A stretch of DNA of 11,386 nucleotides from Ktedonobacter sp. 13_1_20CM_4_53_11. GTDB taxonomy: Bacteria > Chloroflexota > Ktedonobacteria > Ktedonobacterales > Ktedonobacteraceae. This document shows positions 6,023-11,386 of this stretch, piece after piece; position 1 is the stretch's first letter; each line of letters starts with the position of its first letter. The stretch spans positions 1 to 11,386 of the forward strand of contig MNIY01000091.1 of assembly GCA_001919995.1 (NCBI GenBank), read 5' to 3'. The position numbers and the translations under genes were made by a program. Below the pieces are notes generated by a model. That model searched no databases. It saw only the letters and a program-made list of their open reading frames with translations, and was not told where the DNA came from.

Positions 6023-7732
6023 ATGTTTCATCAGTTGCTTTATCCCGTAGCAAACAACCTCTTTCTCTCCTTCCTCGTAGGTATTATTCCGATTCTAGTT
6101 GTGCTCATCTTGCTTGGTATTGTCAGGCGGCCAGCCTGGCAAGCCGCTCTTGCAGGACTTATCGCGGGTCTCATTATAGCCATAGCGGTTTGGCAAATGC
6201 CGGTTGGACTGGCATTCGACTCGACACTGAACGGTTTTGTCTTCGCGCTGCTTCCGGTGATGTGGATCGTCTGGAACGCAATGTGGCTGTACAATATAGC
6301 TGTACGGTCGGGCAAGTTCGATCTGTTTCGACGCTGGATGATCTACAATGTACCGCCAGACAGACGCATTCTCCTGCTGGTCATCGGTTTCAGCTTTGGG
6401 GCACTGCTCGAAGGAGTCGCGGGCTTCGGTACTCCAGTTGCGATTGCCAGCGCCTTACTCTTTGGTCTGGGCTTCCCTGCGATTGAAGCGGTCACCTTGA
6501 CGTTGATGTTTAATACAACGCCAGTAGCCTTCGGTGCCTTGGGTGCCCCCGTCATCACACTTGCAGCAGTAACAGGTCTGCATGTCAATACCCTTGGAGC
6601 CATGATCGGCCGTCAGCTCCCAATCTTCGCGCTGATCCTGCCTTTCTACGCGCTTATCTACTACTCAGGCATTCGCAGCATACGGACAATCTGGCCGGTA
6701 GCGTTAGTGGCCGGAGTTTCGTTTGCCATCACACAGTTTTTCGTCTCCAACTTTATCAATCCGTCGCTGACTGACGTTCTGGCCTCCCTCGTCTCGCTTA
6801 TCTGTATCATCCTCTTTGTAAAGGTCTGGAAGCCCCGGGACATGGAGCAGTATCGTGCGACATTCGCAACGGCCCAGCCCCCGGCTGGTGAAGTGGCGGA
6901 TCATGAGGAAGCTATCGATGCCCCGGCGATTGGGGAAAAAAACATTCCCGTCCCTGTTCCCCTCGCGGGAGAGTCTGCCGAGATGGGAGGCAAGCCGACT
7001 CCTGGCGAGACTGTGCGCGCGTGGTTACCATGGGTCCTGGTAGCCGTCGTTGTCATTGTCTGGACCTATGCGTTGGTTGCCACCATTGGTCAGCAGAGTA
7101 TCAAGTGGCCTGGGCTGCACAATGCTATCTACCTCACACTCTACAATAAGCCCTACGCTGCCGTCTATGCCTTTCAACCTTTAGGCACGGGCACAGCTAT
7201 CCTGGTCACTGTTGTGCTCACCAGCATATTTCTCGCTATCAGCCCGCGCTTGTTTCTCCTCGCGCTGGCGGACACCTGGAAGCAGCTTCGTTTCGCGATC
7301 CTGACGGTTGTTTTGATCCTTGGATTGGCCTACCTCTATAACTACTCTGGCATGGTCTATACGCTGGGTCTCGCGGTTGCTTCGGTAGGCGCCATCTTCC
7401 CCTTCTTCTCTGTGTTCCTCGGCTGGATTGCCTGCTTCCTGAGCGGGAGCGACACTTCCAGCAACGCGCTTTTCGGCAACCTGCAGGTCGTGGCGGCCCG
7501 CCGGCTCAATCTCAGCCCCGTCCTTATGGCAGCCACTAATTCGTCGGGTGCTGTGATGAGCAAAATGGTCTCTCCACAAAATGTGACGACGGGCGTTTCT
7601 ACGACAGGTCTGGTCGGGAAGGAAGGGTTGATCGTGCGCAGAACGATTGTCCATAGCCTTATTCTCGCCTCCATACTGGGGTTGATTGTTATGGCGCAGC
7701 AGTACCTCATTCCTTGGGTCATTCCGCACTGA
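6023..7732 (+). CDS. lctP: L-lactate permease, LctP family
   Basis: A 569-aa polytopic inner-membrane transporter of the lactate permease family (TC 2.A.14), which imports lactate (and often glycolate) with protons. Hydrophobic segments fill both halves. Family signatures are GALLEGVAGFGTPVAI (126-141), the following NTTPVAFGALGAPV, SGSDTSSNALFGNLQ (474-488), and the C-terminal MVSPQNVTTGVSTTGLVGKEG. The two halves are joined by a polar, acidic and Pro-rich loop at roughly 268-330, probably cytoplasmic, which is the least conserved part of the family. Total length is normal. It is the first gene of the operon, with its own promoter and the strongest ribosome binding site in the window. The lactate dehydrogenase-like gene follows after 110 nt, then lutA, which supports lactate as the substrate. 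Confidence 0.95.
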   Translation: MFHQLLYPVANNLFLSFLVGIIPILVVLILLGIVRRPAWQAALAGLIAGLIIAIAVWQMPVGLAFDSTLNGFVFALLPVMWIVWNAMWLYNIAVRSGKFDLFRRWMIYNVPPDRRILLLVIGFSFGALLEGVAGFGTPVAIASALLFGLGFPAIEAVTLTLMFNTTPVAFGALGAPVITLAAVTGLHVNTLGAMIGRQLPIFALILPFYALIYYSGIRSIRTIWPVALVAGVSFAITQFFVSNFINPSLTDVLASLVSLICIILFVKVWKPRDMEQYRATFATAQPPAGEVADHEEAIDAPAIGEKNIPVPVPLAGESAEMGGKPTPGETVRAWLPWVLVAVVVIVWTYALVATIGQQSIKWPGLHNAIYLTLYNKPYAAVYAFQPLGTGTAILVTVVLTSIFLAISPRLFLLALADTWKQLRFAILTVVLILGLAYLYNYSGMVYTLGLAVASVGAIFPFFSVFLGWIACFLSGSDTSSNALFGNLQVVAARRLNLSPVLMAATNSSGAVMSKMVSPQNVTTGVSTTGLVGKEGLIVRRTIVHSLILASILGLIVMAQQYLIPWVIPH

Positions 7733-7784
7733 TCCTCCAGCGGGGATGAACCAATCCCGGATATCTGATATACTTGCTTACGTT

Positions 7785-7810
7785 CGTTGCTGCACATACG
7801 TGCAGCAACG
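7785..7810 (+). other. Intercistronic 11-bp stem-loop in the lactate operon
   Basis: CGTTGCTGCAC (7785-7795) pairs perfectly with GTGCAGCAACG (7800-7810) around the loop ATAC. It lies between the permease stop and the dehydrogenase start. No T-run follows, so it is not a classical intrinsic terminator. Likely roles are an mRNA-stabilising or processing hairpin that sets the relative levels of the two genes, or a palindromic protein-binding site. An 11-bp palindrome (ATATCTGATAT) also occurs about 20 bp upstream. Confidence 0.7.
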
Positions 7811-7842
7811 CATCGTTGTCCATAATCAAGAAAGAAGGGTCA

Positions 7843-10800
7843 ATGAAACGCGTGCTTACTGAGCAGAGTGGAACGCGCACAACGAGTACGCGCTCCACCA
7901 GCGTCGATGCCGGAGCACTGGCGCAAGAACTACGTAGCATCATTCGCGGAGAGGTACGCTTCGATGATGGTAGCCGCGCCCTCTATGCAACAGACAGCTC
8001 CAATTATCGGCAGGTTCCCATTGGAGTCGTCATTCCCAGAGACGTCGAGGACGTGGTTTCGACCATCGCTGCCTGTTATCGCTTTGGCGCGCCCATTCTC
8101 GCGCGTGGTGGCGGGACGAGTCTGGCGGGCCAATGCTGTAATGTCGCGGTCGTGCTCGATTTCTCGAAATATATGAACAACATCCTCGCAATCGACTCGG
8201 CTAACAAGGTGGCGCGCGTGCAGCCGGGCATCGTTCTTGATCACCTGCGCACTGCGGCAGAGCGCTATCATCTGACATTTGGACCCGATCCGGCAACGCA
8301 TTCCCAGTGTACGCTGGGAGGTATGATCGGCAATAACTCTTGCGGCACCCACTCTATCATGGCAGGTATGACGAGCGAAAACATAGAGGAACTGGAAATC
8401 CTCACATTTGATGGTCTGCGCATGCGTGTAGGTAGCACCAGCGACGAAGAAATCGCACGTATCATCGGCGAGGGCGGTCGACGCGGCGAGATTTACGCCG
8501 GGCTCAAGGCGCTGCGGGACAAGTATGCCCATGTAATCCGCACACGCTTCCCCAATCTTCCCCGCCGTGTCTCGGGCTACAACCTGGATCAATTGCTGCC
8601 GGAAAACGGCTTTCATGTTGCGCGGGCGTTGGTCGGTACCGAAGGCACCTGCGTCACTGTGCTGGAGGCAACGACACGCCTGGTGCACAGTCCGCCTGCC
8701 CGTTCGCTGCTGGTGCTCGGTTATTCCGACGCTTACCTTGCAGCCGATCACGTCCCACAAATCATGGCACACGGGCCAATCGGCTTAGAAGGCTTCGATA
8801 GGCGTCTTGTTGAGAATATGAGGAAGAAGCATCTCCAACTGGACAATATCGCGCTGCTACCAGAGGGTGGAGGCTGGCTCCTGGTCGAATTTGGCGGCGA
8901 AACCAGGCAAGAAGCTGAAGACCGCGCCCGCGTGTTGGCGGAAGAATTAAGGCGCGCAATGAACGCGCCTTCTATGAAGCTCTGCACTGAACCACAGGAG
9001 GCGGCGAGGATCTGGTCCGTGCGTGAAACAGGCCTGGGAGCCTCCGTTTTTGTACCTGGCGAGCCTCACGGCTGGGAGGGCTGGGAAGACGCGGCTGTGC
9101 CACCTGCGCAGCTGGGTAGTTACCTGCGAGACCTGTGGAAGCTGATGGATCGCTATGGCTATATTTCTGCTATGTATGGACATTTTGGCCAGGGCTGCGT
9201 TCATACACGCATCAACTTCGATCTGACCACGAGCGATGGTATCAAGAAATTCCGCTCTTTCATGGAGGAAGCCGCAGATATCGTGGTGGGATACGGGGGT
9301 TCAATTTCGGGAGAGCATGGCGATGGTCAATCGCGTGCCGAGTTGCTCCCGAAAATGTATGGCCCCGAGCTTGTTCAGGCCTTCCGCGAGTTCAAGACCA
9401 TCTGGGACCCCGACAAGAGGATGAATCCTGGCAAGGTGGTTGATCCGTATCGTATGGACGAGAACTTGCGGCTGGGTACTGCATACAATCCACCTCAGCT
9501 CAGGACACATTTCAAGTTCCCTGATGACCAGGGAAGTTTTTCCACCGCGACATTACGCTGCGTGGGCGTTGGCAAATGCCGCAGGACAGAAGGTGGCACC
9601 ATGTGCCCCAGCTATATGGTAACGCGCGAAGAAGAGCATTCAACCCGTGGGCGGGCGCGTTTGCTCTTTGAGATGCTACAAAGCGATCCTCTAAAGAACA
9701 ATTGGCGCAGCGAGTCGGTGAAAGAGGCGTTGGATCTGTGCCTGGCTTGTAAAGGTTGCAAGGGGGACTGCCCCGTCAACGTTGACATGGCGACCTACAA
9801 GGCCGAATTCCTCTCCCACTACTACCAGGGTAGGTTTCGCCGTCGGAGTTCCTATACGATGGGTCTAATTTACTGGTGGGCCAGGGTTGCCTCCTGTATG
9901 CCGGGCATAGCGAATTTTTTCACTCATGCGCCGCTCTTCAATAATGTAGCTAAGCTTATGGCAGGTGTAGCTCCCCAGCGAGAGATGCCGGTTTTCGCTC
10001 CCCAGCCCTTCAAAGAATGGTTCCACAAGCGAGGATCGCGCAATACAGGTCAACCAGGGGTAATCTTATGGCCTGATACCTTTAACAACTATCTTCACCC
10101 TGAGACGGCTAAGGCAGCAGTAGAGGTACTTGAAGCTGCCGGGTACCAGGTCGAAGTCCCTGAGCAATCCTTGTGCTGCGGGCGACCACTCTATGACCAT
10201 GGCATGCTCACTACCGCCAAATGGCTGCTGCGCCAGATTCTTGAGACACTGGGACCACAAATCGCAGAAGGTGTTCCCATTGTTGGCCTGGAGCCAAGCT
10301 GTGTAGCTGTCTTCCGCGATGAACTGCTCAATTTCTTTCCCAACGATGAAAACGCCTGGCGGCTCAGCAAGCAAACCTTCCTGCTGAGTGAATTTCTTGC
10401 AACGAAAGTACCGGATTTCCACCCTCCTAAACTGCATCGCAAGGCGCTGGTGCACGGACACTGTCACCAGAAGGCTATCATGCGTATGAAGGCCGATGAG
10501 GAGGTCCTCAAAAAGCTTGGCCTGGATTTCGAGATACTGGATTCGGGTTGTTGCGGTATGGCAGGCGCTTTCGGTTTCGAGAAAGAACATTACGATGTAT
10601 CGATCAAATGCGGCGAACGAGTTTTGCTGCCCGCCGTGCGCAGCGCTGCAAGTGATACACTGATTATTGCAAATGGTTTCAGTTGTCAGGAGCAGATTGC
10701 CCAGACGACAGAGCGCCGCGCGCTGCACCTGGCGCAGGTTATTCAGATGGCTATGCACGAGGGTGATAGTGAAACAGCAGGAGCGTTCCCCGAAACGAAA

Positions 10801-10920
10801 TATGTGACGCAAGCTGCGCACCGTTCATTGTCCAGCATGCCAATCGCCCTTGGCGCAGGTGCTGTCCTCCTTATCGGCGCTGCCGTGATGTGGATGTTGA
10901 GAAAGAGAAAGTGGCGATGA
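7843..10920 (+). CDS. FAD/4Fe-4S/CCG-domain D-lactate dehydrogenase-like protein, membrane-anchored
   Basis: A 1025-aa fusion resembling GlcD plus GlcF in one chain, the architecture of respiratory D-lactate and D-2-hydroxyglutarate dehydrogenases that pass electrons to quinone. Domains in order: FAD_binding_4 at about 20-260, with the FAD loop ARGGGTSLAG (87-96) and GNNSCGTHS; FAD-oxidase C at about 260-545, with GHFGQGCVH and SGEHGDGQSR; an Fe-S region with C573-x5-C579-x8-C588P and C633-x2-C636-x2-C639-x3-C643P; and two CCG cysteine-rich domains (C778/C779, C820; C874, C903/C904, C948). A hydrophobic helix (about 1000-1019) followed by RKRKWR ends the protein, implying a C-terminal membrane anchor with the enzyme in the cytoplasm. 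I chose ATG 7843 (GAAGGG upstream) over the in-frame TTG 7774, which would translate through the hairpin. The permease and lutA neighbours favour D-lactate; D-2-hydroxyglutarate or glycolate cannot be excluded. Confidence 0.92.
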   Translation: MKRVLTEQSGTRTTSTRSTSVDAGALAQELRSIIRGEVRFDDGSRALYATDSSNYRQVPIGVVIPRDVEDVVSTIAACYRFGAPILARGGGTSLAGQCCNVAVVLDFSKYMNNILAIDSANKVARVQPGIVLDHLRTAAERYHLTFGPDPATHSQCTLGGMIGNNSCGTHSIMAGMTSENIEELEILTFDGLRMRVGSTSDEEIARIIGEGGRRGEIYAGLKALRDKYAHVIRTRFPNLPRRVSGYNLDQLLPENGFHVARALVGTEGTCVTVLEATTRLVHSPPARSLLVLGYSDAYLAADHVPQIMAHGPIGLEGFDRRLVENMRKKHLQLDNIALLPEGGGWLLVEFGGETRQEAEDRARVLAEELRRAMNAPSMKLCTEPQEAARIWSVRETGLGASVFVPGEPHGWEGWEDAAVPPAQLGSYLRDLWKLMDRYGYISAMYGHFGQGCVHTRINFDLTTSDGIKKFRSFMEEAADIVVGYGGSISGEHGDGQSRAELLPKMYGPELVQAFREFKTIWDPDKRMNPGKVVDPYRMDENLRLGTAYNPPQLRTHFKFPDDQGSFSTATLRCVGVGKCRRTEGGTMCPSYMVTREEEHSTRGRARLLFEMLQSDPLKNNWRSESVKEALDLCLACKGCKGDCPVNVDMATYKAEFLSHYYQGRFRRRSSYTMGLIYWWARVASCMPGIANFFTHAPLFNNVAKLMAGVAPQREMPVFAPQPFKEWFHKRGSRNTGQPGVILWPDTFNNYLHPETAKAAVEVLEAAGYQVEVPEQSLCCGRPLYDHGMLTTAKWLLRQILETLGPQIAEGVPIVGLEPSCVAVFRDELLNFFPNDENAWRLSKQTFLLSEFLATKVPDFHPPKLHRKALVHGHCHQKAIMRMKADEEVLKKLGLDFEILDSGCCGMAGAFGFEKEHYDVSIKCGERVLLPAVRSAASDTLIIANGFSCQEQIAQTTERRALHLAQVIQMAMHEGDSETAGAFPETKYVTQAAHRSLSSMPIALGAGAVLLIGAAVMWMLRKRKWR

Positions 10921-11386
10921 ATATTTCACTCTTTATCACTTGCTTCAACGACACCCTCTTTCCAGAGGCCGGGCAAGCAATGGTGCATCTACTCGAGCGC
11001 CTCGGACACACGGTCGATTTCCCGGAGGAGCAGACGTGCTGCGGGCAAATGCACTACAACACCGGTTACCAGCGAGAGGCCATGACACTCATCCGGCGCT
11101 TTGTGAACATCTTCAGCCAGGCCGAGGTCGTTGTGGCTCCCTCGGCCTCCTGTGTCGGCATGGTGCGCGATATCTACCCACGCGCAGCAGAACAATTCGG
11201 CGACCATCAACTCGCGGCAGAGATAGCGGCCCTGATGCCGCGCGTCTATGAGCTGACCGAGTTCCTCGTTCATCGCCTCGGCCTGGAAGACGTAGGCGCG
11301 TATTATCCCCACCGCGTCACCTACCACCCGACATGTCACTCGCTGCGCTTCCTACACGTAGGTGATGCTCCCCTGCGCTTGCTGCG
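10917..11386 (+). CDS. lutA: LutA/YkgE-family Fe-S oxidoreductase subunit (C-terminus cut by window edge)
   Basis: The first 156 residues of a protein normally about 240-250 aa. It is built from CCG (cysteine-rich) repeats: C9 in FITCFND, C41-C42-G43, C79 in PSASCVG, and H137-P-T-C140-H. These match LutA/LldE, the Fe-S subunit of the LutABC complex that oxidises L-lactate to pyruvate in the cytoplasm. Its ATG overlaps the stop of the preceding gene as ATGA, a classic sign of translational coupling, and no separate ribosome binding site is obvious. lutB and lutC would be expected just beyond the window. The CCG repeats resemble those at the end of the preceding dehydrogenase, but its length, start and the lactate context point to LutA rather than a GlcF fragment. 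Confidence 0.88.
   Translation, partial: MNISLFITCFNDTLFPEAGQAMVHLLERLGHTVDFPEEQTCCGQMHYNTGYQREAMTLIRRFVNIFSQAEVVVAPSASCVGMVRDIYPRAAEQFGDHQLAAEIAALMPRVYELTEFLVHRLGLEDVGAYYPHRVTYHPTCHSLRFLHVGDAPLRLL

Noticed and set aside
7774..7842. Upstream TTG start of the dehydrogenase
   Set aside because: It would translate through the strong hairpin and adds 23 residues unlike the family N-terminus; ATG 7843 has its own ribosome binding site.
7930..8772. Minus-strand open frame within the FAD domain of the dehydrogenase gene
   Set aside because: It lies wholly opposite a well-supported gene and shows no recognisable family.
10066..10821. Minus-strand open frame opposite the CCG domains
   Set aside because: Shadow of the dehydrogenase coding sequence; no motif or start signal.
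1..11386. CRISPR arrays, tRNA or rRNA genes, insertion sequences, phage or defence genes
   Set aside because: I found no regularly spaced repeats, cloverleaf-like genes, transposase motifs or known defence domains.

Overview
The window most resembles a chromosomal stretch from a mesophilic, moderate-GC (about half G+C) Gram-positive-type bacterium. My best guess is Ktedonobacteria (Chloroflexota). This is inferred from the gene style (secreted C39-like peptidase, PsbP-like lipoprotein, fused FAD/Fe-S lactate dehydrogenase), strong AGGAGG-type ribosome binding sites and plain sigma-A-like promoters. No marker gene is present, so the taxonomy is not proven.

Left block (about 1-2800, minus strand). 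An operon runs leftwards: a HIT-family protein, an alpha/beta hydrolase, then a 3-hydroxybutyryl-CoA dehydrogenase that leaves the window. The genes are tightly coupled: the first two overlap by 26 nt, and the ribosome binding site of the third contains the last codons of the second. Upstream lies a broken flavin reductase-like gene, with an internal deletion and a frameshift, that has its own promoter.

Central hinge (about 2870-2940). Two back-to-back promoters share a 13-bp perfect palindrome. A nearly identical 13-mer (12 of 13 bases) covers the -35 box of the HIT-operon promoter about 500 bp away. This suggests that one unlinked regulator may control three transcripts.

Middle block (about 3080-5770, plus strand). 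It encodes exported proteins: a secreted C39-like (papain-fold) cysteine peptidase candidate, a damaged companion gene whose coding frame has no usable start, and a lipoprotein with a PsbP/Mog1-like domain.

Right block (about 5790-11386, plus strand). This is a lactate-utilisation operon: a sigma-A-like promoter, a leader of about 200 nt, an LctP-family lactate permease with a near-perfect Shine-Dalgarno, a strong 11-bp intercistronic hairpin, a 1025-aa FAD/4Fe-4S/CCG D-lactate dehydrogenase-like protein with a C-terminal membrane anchor, and the start of lutA (Fe-S subunit of the L-lactate oxidation complex), joined by an ATGA overlap. Together these would import lactate and oxidise probably both enantiomers to pyruvate. 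I see no tRNA, rRNA, CRISPR array, insertion sequence or phage gene.
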